A DNA stretch of 64,000 bases from Sanguinoderma infundibulare (GCA_032821775.1 JAVLRN010000009.1:124001-188000), one strand, 5' to 3'; positions 1-10,259 are shown, counted from the stretch's first letter. Notes: generated by a model not told the origin, from the letters alone. Translations and numbers: made by a program.

Positions 1-15
1 TTTGGCATGATATAA
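1..15 (+). CDS. 3' tip of a further DUF3237 copy (cut by window edge)
   Basis: The first 15 bases read F-G-M-I-stop. They are followed by the same downstream flank that follows the stop codon of every complete copy in the array. This matches the Phe-Gly-Leu-Leu-stop ending of the last exon of the neighbours, so a sixth direct copy almost certainly extends to the left of the window. Confidence 0.6.
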   Translation, partial: FGMI

Positions 16-2074
16 CTACGTGGATCAGTACGCTGTACACTTAGTAGGGTGGACCCAAGAGAATAGAGTACCATGTACGCGGGGAGAGTCCAAGGCGAAG
101 TCTACGTCTGCTTATGCGTTCAACGCGGGTGAAAGGATCAATGCTTACAGCAACTATGTCGATTGCCGCATGTGCCTTTGGGTAGTTTCGCGTACCGTAT
201 GAATTGCAGCAGACTCCGAACCCTCCGAGTGTTGGCTGCGAAGGCTGTCAGATTTGCCGGTGAACGTTAACTATGTGGAATGATAAACAGAGGACATCCG
301 AAAACTCACGCGACATCTCTCAACCCTTCGAAGGTATATATACCTTGTATACCCCGGCCTCTGGGTTGCAGGTGTAAAGGGAAGACAGACACTTGATGTT
401 GGCTGGATGCAGATGGTGGCTCGGGCGACGACGAATCTTGTATGGTCACGTAAACTGATTGTCTCGCATTACGTAAATCCCTCTCAACACTAGTAGCGCC
501 AGTCAGCAACGAGCTCTTTCCCTTCTCACCATCGCCTGGACTTACAAGCGCATATGGTACTAGTACTAGTCCTCTGGTAAGCTTGAACGCCTATCCGTCA
601 TGCATGTTTACGTAGTTGCATTCTACAGGTACATCACTACGGTGTGATGGTATCGTGCCGACCCCGGGCGACGCGCTCTTTTGACGGCGACTGCTGGCTC
701 AGGGACAGAGCACCTGCGGGCATTGAATATCATATTGAATCAGCAAAAACTTCCACGGCGCCATCTCCTTCATGAAGCAGAGCGCCAATGGCTAGGATGA
801 TCTTCGCTATGCAAGCTCACCGATTTTGAATAGGCCAAGGTCAGTTGAAGCCGGGCGACTGAGACCGCTGCCTGGGCTCGTTGTGCTTCGATTGTGCTTG
901 GATATTCGACTTTTACTGACGTCCTCCACATCGGCCATTCGCAGCGTGGACAGGATACTGCGAATAACGTGACGAAGTCCTCGGACGGCGCACGTGGACT
1001 TGCAAGCCGCCTTCCGGGGTGAATGGCAGCGGATCGGTAAAAGGCGAGTACTTATAGTAATGCTGGTGTAAATGGTGCGCCAATTGCGACTGTCAAGCTC
1101 GACCGATCGATCAAGCTGACCTCTCGAGAGCAACAGGTCCCGTGTAGTCATATCTCCCCTCTCGAATTGATGACGCTGAACTGGGTGGCAACTCTGGCAA
1201 TCATCGGCCGCAGAGGGATTGCGGCGGTGAGCCGCAATGCATTGCCTGCGACGGGGTCTCTGGGCGGCCACTGTGTTCATGCTCGACCACGGTCGACGGC
1301 CGGTGGACAGAAGCCGGTGCATTTGCTCCCGAGTCCCAGGTAGTACGAAGTAATTGACGAACTGGAAACTGGCTCGGAAGACGTCCTCCTCCGAGTCGCC
1401 ATCTTGAACGCACTCCCTTAGTCCGGCGGGCCTGGGAGAGGCCTGCCAGCGGGAGGGACAGATGCTGTCACAGGCACGTCGGATACGTTGCACATGTCTA
1501 CCGCCACGACTGGTGGTCGGCCGCGGATTGGGTTTAGGCGGAGGAGACGAGGTGCCATGGCCAGTGCTGGCACGCCGCATACACGTATCGCGTCAAGTGT
1601 GACGGGAGGGCAGATGGGGGTGGATATTGCGGGTGCTGGATTGGAAGCAGGGGTAGGAGGCTGCCATATCGCACGGATCGATGGGAGGAGGTCTACAACA
1701 AGGAGTAGCCGAGAGGTCAGTGCCGGCATATATACGGGAAGTACAGGAGGAGGCCCTGTGGTTGGCGCCGCGTGCTGGACAATCGGTTTCAGGGTGACGG
1801 ATTCCGGTGGGAAGTCGGGCGCAAGACTTGAAAGGGAGGGACTTTGGCGGTGTGTATGACGGGATCGCATCGAAGGACGGCATTCCTCCGCGTTGTGGCT
1901 TCCTTTGGGCATTTGTGGGCTGCCGATCGCTCGTGACCGCCGTCGTGCCGCGTCCAAGAGTCCTTGGCGAAATCGCAATGTCTCGACAGACGAAGTCCGG
2001 CGTGCGGAGAGCCGAATATTATGAATCCATGTCGCGGCTCTAAGACGAGAAGGCGAAGGCCTGGCGTCTCGCGT
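16..2074. other. Inter-gene part of array, no intact gene
   Basis: It holds the downstream flank of the copy to the left (16 to about 300), the repeated block at 620-850, and the upstream region of the next DUF3237 gene (about 1500-2074). The long minus-strand reading frame at 807-1580 shares phrases such as GLFKIGEL with equivalent places near 8900 and 11120, but it has no continuous homologue there and is treated as a remnant. Confidence 0.5.
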
Positions 2075-2091
2075 GCACTTATAATCTGCAG
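2075..2091 (+). promoter_or_regulatory. Conserved 17-nt upstream box (TATA-like), copy 1
   Basis: GCACTTATAATCTGCAG ends 33 nt before the ATG. The same box, with one or two changes, lies at the same spacing before four of the other five complete copies. It is probably the TATA/start region (inference). Confidence 0.6.
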
Positions 2092-2124
2092 CGCAGGGAG
2101 GGAGGTGGGCATACACATCGCACC

Positions 2125-2848
2125 ATGCGTTTCTCTACAATCCTCTCTTCGCTCGTTTCCCTCGCCAGCGTATGCTCCGCAATGGATCAAAATGTTATGC
2201 GCGCTCCCCCTCCCCCTCCCCAGTTCAAGACCATCTTTCTGGGCTCTTTCACCATTGGTCCACGGTACGATCTGGAGGGACCGATGGGCAAGCGCATCTA
2301 CATTCCTATCACTGGGTAAGTTCCTTCGCTCTCTCAGTCCATGAGCGTGATGCGACTTACATGCGTCGTGTGTGCGGATACCAGTGGAAATTTGACCGAT
2401 ACTTGTGGGAACCTGGTCGGGACCTTCCTGCCGGGCAATGGCGGTGTCGTCGAGACCAAGTCTAGAAGCACATATAGTCTGCAGCGCGGAGACGGAGGTG
2501 GGGGGCACTATACGGAGGTAACGCTCCCCATCATGTGGACCGACAAGAAACTTGCGATACTTAAGGGCGTCGGTGTCGAGTAAGTGTAGCCATCATCACT
2601 GCGAAGGAAGCCGGACGTTTGGCTGACCGTCCTGTTATGTACGTAGGGTGAAAGACAAATTCGATTTCGACTACATGTGAGTCCATGTTACGCTTTTCTG
2701 AGGTTGAGACAGCTTACCTTGCAATGGATCCAGCCGTCTGGAGACCGACTCGCCGGAATACGAGTGGTTGAATAGCCGTTTCTTGATTTCCCGTGCCACT
2801 AAGGGCGCGGATGGCTCTGACGACTTTGCTCTTTTTGTCATGGTGTAA
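2125..2848 (+). CDS. Secreted DUF3237 protein, copy 1 (promoter-derived insert)
   Basis: Exons 2125-2315, 2385-2579, 2647-2676 and 2734-2848 give 176 residues. A signal peptide covers about residues 1-19 and ends CSA. The mature part follows the DUF3237 plan: PPQFKTIFLG start, PITGGNLT turn (the GG is formed across intron 1), a G-T-F-L-P-G strand, and the C-terminal RLETDSPEYEWLNSRFL block typical of the family (ET-x-Y-x-WLN). This copy keeps the family WLN, where copies 2-5 have SLN. Exon 2 is 36 nt longer than in copy 2 because of an in-frame insert (2468-2500) that matches the upstream box region of these genes. Residues 20-30 are also longer and proline-rich. DUF3237 function is unknown. 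A role outside the cell follows only from the signal peptide. Confidence 0.8.
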
Positions 2849-3972
2849 CTGCATGGATCAGTACGCTGTACACTTGGTAGAACGGAACCGAGAGAATAGA
2901 GTACCATTGTACGCACGGCGAGTTCGAGGCGAAATCTACATCTGCTTATGCGTTAAGTGGTGTCAGTACTGTAAGGCTGTTGACGACCATATCTGCCGCC
3001 TTCCCAGGTAGTTCGTGTTTGGTATCGGCAATTGCGACACTGAATGCCGAACTCTCGGAGTGCTGACCTGCCGAAATTGCCGGTGAATGTCGACTAGTAC
3101 GAGGAACTTGAATCGTGAACAGACGACGTACCGTCGAAAGTCTTGATCGAAGTCGTATTCTTATATCCGGTCTGCCCTGATGCAGGAAGTTAGAGACGTA
3201 GTGCTTCAAGATATCATCTTGTCGAGCTCGATCCGAGTCGATTGATAAAGCTGACGTACCTCTTGATCTCGGTAAATTCGATTACCAGGCCGCAGGGCGT
3301 AGTGATATCCCAACTCGAACGCGTTGGTAATGCGGGTGAACGGGGTGGTTACTGTGTTGCAAGCAATCCTCGGAGCCACGATTGCGGCCGCAGCGAGTGG
3401 ACGGCGTCACGGTTTGTTTAGGTGGATGGGACGGCGTGCCACGGCCCGCGGCGCTAGCATGTGTGACGGGAGGGCAGATGGGGATGGGTATTGCGGGTGC
3501 TGGATCCGCAACAGGGACAGGGGCTTGCAGGAGCACTATATACGCTCCTACATGCTTATGGACCTGGTCCTACGCCGTACGGATCAACGGTATTGAAGGG
3601 GTATACTAGAGGAAGTAGCCAAGGGGCTGAAGAACTTTCCGTGCCGGTGCGACGAATTCCTGTTTGGTCGTCGCTGCAGGATGGAAAGTCGGGCTTAGCG
3701 TGCTGTAAGACTTGAAAGGGAGGGACTTAGGCGGTATATATGATTGAATCACAGTTGAGGACGGCCTTCTTCTACCACGTTGTGGCTTCCCTTTGTTATT
3801 CCTGGGCAGATCAGTCTCTTACGGCTCGCTCGCGACCGCCATCGTGCTTCATGCAGGAGTCCTTGGGGAAATCGCAATGGCTCGATAGACGCAGTCCAGC
3901 GTTCGAGGATCCGCATACTCCGAATCCATATCGCAGATCCGAACGAGAAGGCGAAGGCCTGGCGTCTCGCGT
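2849..3972. other. Inter-gene part of array with antisense remnant
   Basis: It holds the downstream flank of copy 1, a minus-strand remnant (listed separately at 3260-3400), and the G-rich upstream tract of copy 2 with the motif at about 3465-3483. No intact gene was seen. Confidence 0.5.
3260..3400 (-). pseudogene. Remnant of convergent array gene (GYHYAL type)
   Basis: Read on the minus strand this gives TNAFELGYHYALRPG and then loses the frame seen in the better copies at 5037-5168 and 53505-53709. A GT donor follows the E-I-K codons (GAGGTACGT), as in the other copies. The family was not recognised. It lies tail-to-tail with DUF3237 copy 1. Confidence 0.4.
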
Positions 3973-3989
3973 GCACTTATAGTGTGCAG
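3973..3989 (+). promoter_or_regulatory. Conserved 17-nt upstream box, copy 2
   Basis: GCACTTATAGTGTGCAG ends 33 nt before the ATG of copy 2. Confidence 0.6.
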
Positions 3990-4022
3990 CGCAGAGAGGG
4001 AGGTGGGCATACACACCGCGCC

Positions 4023-4698
4023 ATGCGTTTCTTTGCACTCCTCTCTTCGCTCGTTGCCCTCGCCAGCATGTGCTCGGCACATGCGGGTGGCCCTCCCCCT
4101 CCCAAGTTCGAGGCCATGTTTCTCGGCACTGTCACCACTGGTCAAACGTACAGTCTGGATGGACCGTTAGGCCAGCTCGACTACAATCCTGTCACTGGGT
4201 AAGTTCCTTCGCTCTCTCAGCCCCTGAGTGTGATGCGACTTACAGGCGTCATCGATATGGATACCAGTGGAAATTTAACCGACACCTCCGGGAAATTGGT
4301 CGCGACCTTCTTGCCGGGCGATAGTAGTGGCGCTGAGACCAAGTCTGGGGCATTCTATACGGAGGCAACGCTCCCCATCATATGGGAGGCCGACAAGAAA
4401 CTCGGGATACTTCAGGTCGTCGGTGTTTAGTAAGTGTAGCAATCATCACTGCGAATGAACCCGGACGTTTGGTTGACCTTGCTGTTATGTACGTAGCGCG
4501 GAGAACATCGAATTCGACTACGTGTAAGTTCGTGTTACACCCTCCTCAGGTTAAGTCAACTTACCTTGCAACGGATCCAGCCGTCTGGAGACTGACTCGC
4601 CGACGTACGAGTCGTTGAACAACCGATTCTTGATCTCCCGTTTCACTGAGGGCGCGGATGACTCACATGACACCTTTACTCTTTTTGGCTTGCTGTAA
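4023..4698 (+). CDS. Secreted DUF3237 protein, copy 2
   Basis: Exons 4023-4198, 4268-4429, 4497-4523 and 4581-4698 give 160 residues. The signal peptide is about residues 1-19 (MRFFALL to CSA), followed by HAGGPPPPKFE. The join of exons 1 and 2 makes PVTGGNLTDTSGKLV, the glycine turn of DUF3237. The end reads RLETDSPTYESLNNRFLIS and finishes FGLL. At the end of exon 2 the bases TTTAG look like a stop, but the codon is split by intron 2 (TA, then C from exon 3), so the frame stays open. The enzyme or ligand is unknown. The copy looks intact. Confidence 0.8.
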
Positions 4699-5573
4699 CT
4701 GCAGGATCAATACGCTGTACACTTAGTAGGATGAACCCAAGAATAGAGTACCATTGTATGCACGGAGAGTTCAAGGCGACATCTGCATCTGCTTATACGT
4801 TGAACGCGGGTGGATGTAACCATACCCAAACGCTGAACTCTTCGGCGAGTGCTGCCAGGGTGTCGAAATTGCTGGTGAACGTCGACTAGTGCGTGGAATT
4901 TGAATCACAAACAGACGACGTACCGTCAAAAATCTTCCTCATACTCGTATATATCCGGTCTTCCCGATGTAGGGATGAAAAGAAGTTGGGGATGCAGTGT
5001 GCCAGGACACGATGTTGTCGAGCTGCTGACGTACCCCTCGATCTCAGGAAGCTCGATCACCAGTGCTTTCTGCAGCCACAGGGCATAGTGATATCCCAAC
5101 TCAAACGCGTTGATGATGCCAGTGAACGGGGTGACTACTGCGTTGCAAGCAGTCCTCGGAGCGGCGAGTGGACGGCGTCACGGTTTGTTTAGGTGGAGGA
5201 GATGGGGTGCCATGGCCGGCGGCGCTAGCACGTGTGACGGGCGGCCATATGGGGATGGGTGTTGCAGGTGCAGGATTGGGGACAGGGGAGGATCCGGAGG
5301 AGGGGAAAGAGACGCTGCACGGATCGATGGTAGGGGTCTACCACAAGGAGTAGCGTAGGGACTAGCGCTCGCATATGCAGTGACAGGGACGCCCTGCGGT
5401 TGGCGCGACGTGTTGAAGAAGCCGCGCCAGCGCGAGGGTTCCTGTCTGGGCGCCGCTTCTCCATCCCGACCACCGGCCTGCCTCGGCCTGCCTGGACAGA
5501 CGAAGTGCAGCGTGCGAGGAGCCGAATACTATGACTCCATACAATGACGCGAAGGCCTGGTGTTTCGCGTCGT
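4699..5573. other. Inter-gene part of array with antisense remnant
   Basis: It holds the downstream flank of copy 2, the best antisense remnant of the array (5037-5168), and the upstream G-rich tract of copy 3 (about 5235-5300). Confidence 0.5.
5037..5168 (-). pseudogene. Remnant of convergent array gene (GYHYALW type)
   Basis: The minus strand reads open through VVTPFTGIINAFELGYHYAL, W-L-Q-K-A-L-V-I-E and L-P-E-I-E. It matches the plus-strand segment at 53505-53598 almost residue for residue, so this frame was once under coding constraint. The donor that follows it in other copies is changed here (GGGTACGT). Upstream exons could not be recognised and the product is unknown. Confidence 0.45.
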
Positions 5574-5590
5574 GCACATGTAGTCTGCAG
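5574..5590 (+). promoter_or_regulatory. Conserved 17-nt upstream box, copy 3 (shorter spacing)
   Basis: GCACATGTAGTCTGCAG ends 24 nt before the ATG, not 33 nt as in the other copies, and the TATA core is changed to CATGTA. Confidence 0.5.
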
Positions 5591-5614
5591 CGCGGTGCGC
5601 GTTCGCTCTGCACG

Positions 5615-6287
5615 ATGCGTTTCTTGACACCTCTCTCTTCGATCGTTGTCCTCGTCACTGTATGCTCGGCACATTCGGGCGTCCCTTCGCCTCCGCGGTT
5701 TGAGGCGATCCTGGTCGGCACTCTTACCATTGGTCCTGTCCGGACGTTCGAGGGACCGTTAGGCACACGCGTCTACCTTCCTGTCACTGGGTGAGTCCCT
5801 TCGCTCTCCGTGCGTGTGAAGGGACTCGCAGGTATTATGGATATGGACACCAGTGGAAATTTCACCGATACCTCCGGGAAGCTGGTCGCGACCGTCCTGC
5901 CGGCCGCTGATACCGGTGTCGTGAGCACGTCTGGGATATTCTTTCCGGAGGGGACGCTTGCCATCGTCTGGGAGGCCGACAAGAAACTGGCGATCCTGCA
6001 AGCCGTCGGTGTCGGGAATGTACAGCGGTCATCGATGAGAAGGAAGCCAGACGTTTGGTTGATCTTGCTGTTTTGTATGTAGGGTCCTGACCAAATCCGA
6101 TGTCAACTACGTGTAAGTCCGTGTTACACCTTTCTCAGGTCGAGGTACCTTACCTCCGAACGAAACCAGCCGCCTGGAGACCGACTCTCCGACGTACGAG
6201 TCATTGAACAGCCGTTTTTTGATCTCCAATGTCACAAACGGTGTGGATGAATCGCATGTCAACTTCAATCTTTTTGGCTTGCTGTAA
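5615..6287 (+). CDS. Secreted DUF3237 protein, copy 3 (intron 2 donor lost)
   Basis: Exons expected by homology are 5615-5790, 5854-6015, 6083-6112 and 6170-6287 (161 residues if spliced as in copy 5). Signal peptide, PVTGGNFTDTSGKLV turn and C-terminal RLETDSPTYESLNSRFLIS are all present. At the end of exon 2, copy 5 has GGGTATGT while this copy has GGGAATGT. The first two bases of the intron are therefore GA, not GT. Using the next GT (6020) would shift the frame, and reading through ends in a truncated protein without exons 3 and 4. The copy is either a recent pseudogene or uses a rare donor. Its promoter box is also the most diverged. Confidence 0.65.
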
Positions 6288-7523
6288 CTGCATGGATCAG
6301 TACGCTACACACTTAGTAGTACGGACCCAAGAGAGTAGAGCAGCATTGTACCCGCGGAGAGTCCACGACGACATCCATCTCTTTATGCGTTGAACGCGGG
6401 TGAATGTGTCAATGCCCTGCTGATTATCATATGTACCTTCAGGGGTAGCTTCGTGTATAGTAGAAGCTGCGAGCTGTCAGCGATGCGACGGGATTCTGGA
6501 TAGGGAAGGCGCATCACCTCCGTAAGTCCGTAGCAGACACGCCACCCGTCGTCGAACGGATCCATGGGGCTGTGCGAACCTTGGCTTGCAGTCTTTGTGC
6601 CTGCCTTCGCTGACGTGGACGTCGACGCCCGGCATGACTGGACGCCGAACGTGTCGAAAGTATCGGTGAATGTCGACTAATATGTGGAATTTGAATCATA
6701 AACAGACGACGTAGGGTCATAAGATTTCATGCTGTCGAGCTCGATTGATCGATAAAGCTGACGTACCTCTCGATCTGGGCAAATTCGAACACTAGTATTA
6801 GTGTTTTTTGTGGCCATAGGGCGTAGTGTATCCCAGCTTGCGAAAGCGTTGATCATGCCAGTCAACGGGGTGAATACTGTGCTGCCAGCAACCATCGGAG
6901 TGATTGCGGCGGTGAGTGGCAGTGCAATTCCCTGGCCCACCGTGACAGGCCGGTCAGAACACGGTCAATGGTCGATGGACAGAAGCCTGTACATTTCCTC
7001 CAGAGCCAAACCTAGGTGTTCGTCGCTAGCATTCACTTGCGACGCGTGCGCTGAGCCCGGAAGGGACAGGTATCGTCGCCGGCGCTTCTGATCTCATACG
7101 GATTTGGACAGAGGAGACGGGGTGCCACCGCAGCGGTGCTGGGACCTGTGACGGGGGGCCAGATGGGAATGAGCGTTGTGGGTGCAGGATTGGGGGCAGG
7201 GGAGGATCCGAGCAGGTGGAGGCACTTGTGTGTACGCTGTTGGCGGGCCTGATCCGACGCCGCACGGATCGATGGTAGGGGAGGAGTAAGCTAGGAAATA
7301 ATTGTACTAGCAAACGCAGTGACATGACCCCCTGTGGCTGGCGCGACGCGCTGCAGAATGCGCGCCACCGCGACGGGTTCCTCTTTGGTCGCCGCCTTTT
7401 CCACGGCTCGATCGTGACCGGTTGACCGCTGGCGTGCCTCGACAGACGGAGTCCGGCGTGTGAGGACATTATGAAACCATAGCGCAGATCTGGACGAGAC
7501 GGTGAAGACCTGGCGTCCCGCGT
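6288..7523. other. Inter-gene part of array with antisense remnant
   Basis: It holds the downstream flank of copy 3, a third antisense remnant (6767-6930), and the upstream tract of copy 4. No intact gene was seen. Confidence 0.5.
6767..6930 (-). pseudogene. Remnant of convergent array gene
   Basis: Reading the minus strand gives VFTPLTGMINAF at the place equivalent to TPFTGIINAF of the copy at 5037-5168. It then diverges from the GYHYALW stretch. The GAGGTACGT splice-donor context is kept. It is decayed. Confidence 0.35.
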
Positions 7524-7540
7524 GCACTTATAGTCTGCAG
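7524..7540 (+). promoter_or_regulatory. Conserved 17-nt upstream box, copy 4
   Basis: GCACTTATAGTCTGCAG ends 33 nt before the ATG of copy 4 and is identical to the box of the inverted copy 6. Confidence 0.6.
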
Positions 7541-7573
7541 CGCAGAGAGGGAGGTGGGCATACAAACCGCGCC

Positions 7574-8249
7574 ATGCGTTTCTTTACCCTCCTCTCTTCA
7601 CTCGTTGCCCTCGCCAGCGTGTGCTCGGCACATGCGGGTGGCCCTTCCCCTCCCCAATTCGAGACGATCTTTCTCGGCACTCTCACCATTGGTCAACGGT
7701 ACAGCCTGGATGGACCGTTAGGGCAGCGCATCTACGCTCCTATCACTGGGTAAGTTCCTTCGCTCTCTCGGTCCGTGAGTGTGATGCGACTTACAGGTAT
7801 TGCGTATGCGGATATCAGTGGAAATTTAACGGATACTTCCGGGAAGCTGGTCGGGACCTTCCCACCAGGCGATGGTATCGTCGGGACCGACTCCGGGGTA
7901 ACCCATACGGCAGTAACGCTCCCCATCGTCTGGGAGGCCGACAAGAAACTTGGGATACTTAAGGGCGGTGGTGTCGAGTAAGTGTAGCAACCGTCGTTGC
8001 GAATGAACCCGGACGTTTGGTTGACCTTGCTGTTATGTATGTAGACTGGAGAACATCGATTTCGACTTCGTGTAAGTCCGTGTTACACCCTTCTCAGGTT
8101 AAGTCGGCTTACCTTGCAACGGATCCAGCCGTCTGGAGACCGACTCACCGGCGTATAAGTCGTTGAACAGCCGTTTCTTGATCTCCCGTGTCAGTAAGGG
8201 CGCGGATGACTCACATGATACCTTCAGTCTTTTTGGCTTGCGGCTGTAA
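7574..8249 (+). CDS. Secreted DUF3237 protein, copy 4
   Basis: Exons 7574-7749, 7819-7977, 8045-8071 and 8129-8249 give 160 residues. The signal peptide (residues 1-19) ends CSA. The mature part has PPQFETIFLGTLTIGQ, APITGGNLTDTSGKLVG, LPIVWEADKKLGIL, and the end block RLETDSPAYKSLNSRFLIS. Intron 1 was placed so that it ends at the second AG (ATATCAG); the nearer AG at 7796 breaks the DUF3237 frame. All phases agree (2, 2, 2). It is a clean, apparently functional member. Only the secretion route can be inferred. Confidence 0.82.
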
Positions 8250-9560
8250 CTGCATCGATCAGTATGCAGTACACTTAGTAGGATGGACAGAAGCGAATAA
8301 AACAAACTTGCACATGCAGATTGTGACAGTGTCCAAGACGAAGTTTGCGTCTGTTGACGTATTGAACGCGGGTGGATGTATCAATACCGTCACGGCCTCT
8401 ATATTGCAGGCATGAAAGGCAGGTGGGCCGGGGCCAGAGCCTCAACGTTGCCAGCTTGATAATGGCGGCTGGCACGCAACTGGTAGCGGGCGCTGCTTAG
8501 TGTGGTCCCAATGTTCGCCCGTATTACGTAAACAATCTGTCCCTCGTTCTTCTCAACGCGAGACGCAACTTGGGATCAAATCCCTTTCCCTTCTTCTCAC
8601 TATTGCCCGCACTCAGCGCATATGGCACAAGTAGTCCCATAGCAAGCTCTATTACCTCGGGCCACGCATGTTTACCTTACTCGTGTGCAATCTACCAGGT
8701 CCGCTCCGCGTGCAGTGCCACGTCAGACGACACTGGGCGACGCGCCGCCTTTGACAACGACTACTACCCTAGGGACAGGACACTGGTGGCGATCAAATCA
8801 ACGAAACCTTCCACGACACCATCTCCTCGCCATCTCCATCGGAAAGGAACCCGGACCCAATGGCTAGGACCATCTTCCCATCGAAGTTCAATGCATTCGA
8901 ATGGGCCGAGGCCGCCGCCTGGGCTTGTTGTGCTTAGATTGCACTTGGATCTTCGACTTTTACTGACGGCAGGGAGTAGGGGCAGGACGACTCGGTGCTG
9001 CCGCTCTCGCCAGGGAGGCGCGTCGTCGCGAGCTCGTTGCCGCCGAAGGCGGAGCCCCGGACTGGACAATTATCTACGGTCCTGGCGGACCTAGTCCGAC
9101 GGCGTGTGGATCAATGTAGGCTGTCTGTCACAAGGAGCAGCCCAGGGGGTCAGTCCCAGGTGCGTATCGAAGGATCCCGGCCGGCACGACGGATACCTGT
9201 TTGGTGCCCGCCGTTGGATGGGAAGTGAGGTTTGGCACGTAGTGAGATTTGGAAGGGAAGGACTCAGATGGTATTCATTATGGAATCACAGCGGAGGACG
9301 GCGTTCATCGATCACGTTGTGGGTTCCCTTTTGACTTCGCTGGGTAGCACAGTCTTCTACGACTAGATCCTGACCGCCGTCATACCTCTTCCGGTGCTCC
9401 TTGGGCCAAGTACTCTCAGTAGTGAGAAGCCGCAATGACTCGGTGACGGAGATTCGGAATTCATGTTTACACGACCATGCTAATGCCGTAGAGCGTGCGA
9501 TGAACCGAATTCCATGACACCATAGCGCAGCACCGAACGAGAAGGTCGGGCGTCTCGTGC
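8250..9560. other. Inter-gene part of array with diverged repeat block
   Basis: It holds the downstream flank of copy 4 and then a diverged version of the repeated block (about 8640-9060) that is also at 620-850 and 10900-11160. The upstream tract of copy 5 follows. Minus-strand phrases such as VSKSRRSKCNLSTTSPG near 8900 resemble ones near 900, but the frames are broken. Confidence 0.45.
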
Positions 9561-9577
9561 GCACATATAGTCTGCAG
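9561..9577 (+). promoter_or_regulatory. Conserved 17-nt upstream box, copy 5
   Basis: GCACATATAGTCTGCAG ends 33 nt before the ATG. The identical 17-mer occurs inside exon 2 of copy 1 at 2468-2484. Confidence 0.6.
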
Positions 9578-9610
9578 AGCGGAGACGGAGGAGACAGTAC
9601 GCACTGTACG

Positions 9611-10259
9611 ATGCGTTTCTTGACACCGCTTTCTTCGCTTGTTGCGCTCGCCACCGCATGCTTGGGGCACGGGAGCTGGCCTCGGCCACCCCAGTTCGAA
9701 GTGATTTTCGTCGGCACCCTCACCCTTGGGCCCTCCCAGAGTCTGGTTGGACCGTTGGGCACACGTGTTCATATTCCTGTGACCGGGTGAGTCATTTCGT
9801 TCTCAGTAGATGTGCTAGAACTTACGGGATGAATGCCAGGGGAAATTTCACCGATACCGCCGGGAAGCTAGTCGCGACCGTCCTACCGGCCGCTGATACC
9901 GGTGTCGTGAGCACGTCTGGGATATTCTTTCCAGAGGGCACGCTCCCCATAATCTGGGAGGTCGATAATAAATTGGCGATCCTGCAAGCCGTCGGTGTCG
10001 GGTATGTGCAGCGATCATCAAGCCGTACGTTTGGCTGACGTTTGTGATACGTAGGGCGGTATTCAAGTCCGATTTCAACTACGTGTGAGTCTGTATTACA
10101 CCTGTCTCATATAGAGGCTGCTTACCTTCCAACACGTCTAGCCGTCTGGAGACGGATTCGCCGACGTACGAGTCGCTGAACAGCCGTTTCTTGATCGCCA
10201 ACGCCACAAGTAGTGCGGATGGAACGCATTCCTTCATTAGTCTGTTTGGCTTGCTGTGA
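9611..10259 (+). CDS. Secreted DUF3237 protein, copy 5
   Basis: Exons 9611-9786, 9840-10001, 10055-10084 and 10142-10259 give 161 residues. The signal peptide is less tidy (ATACLGHGSW). The mature part starts PPQFEVIFVGTLTLGP, turns at IPVTGGNFTDTAGKLVA and ends RLETDSPTYESLNSRFLI. Exon 2 shares a long stretch with copy 3 (VLPAADTGVVSTSGIFFPEG) and not with copies 1, 2 and 4, so copies 3 and 5 form one subgroup or have exchanged sequence. Splice phases match the other members. It looks intact. Confidence 0.8.

Noticed and set aside
807..1580. 257-codon minus-strand open frame in the array
   Set aside because: Its counterparts in other units are broken by stops and shifts, and it crosses the border between two different repeated blocks. 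Best read as remnant sequence.
4428..4430. Apparent TAG stop at the end of exon 2 of DUF3237 copy 2
   Set aside because: The G is the first base of intron 2. After splicing the codon is TAC.
7796..7818. First AG after intron 1 of DUF3237 copy 4 as acceptor
   Set aside because: It puts exon 2 in the wrong frame. The second AG restores the PITGG turn in all copies.
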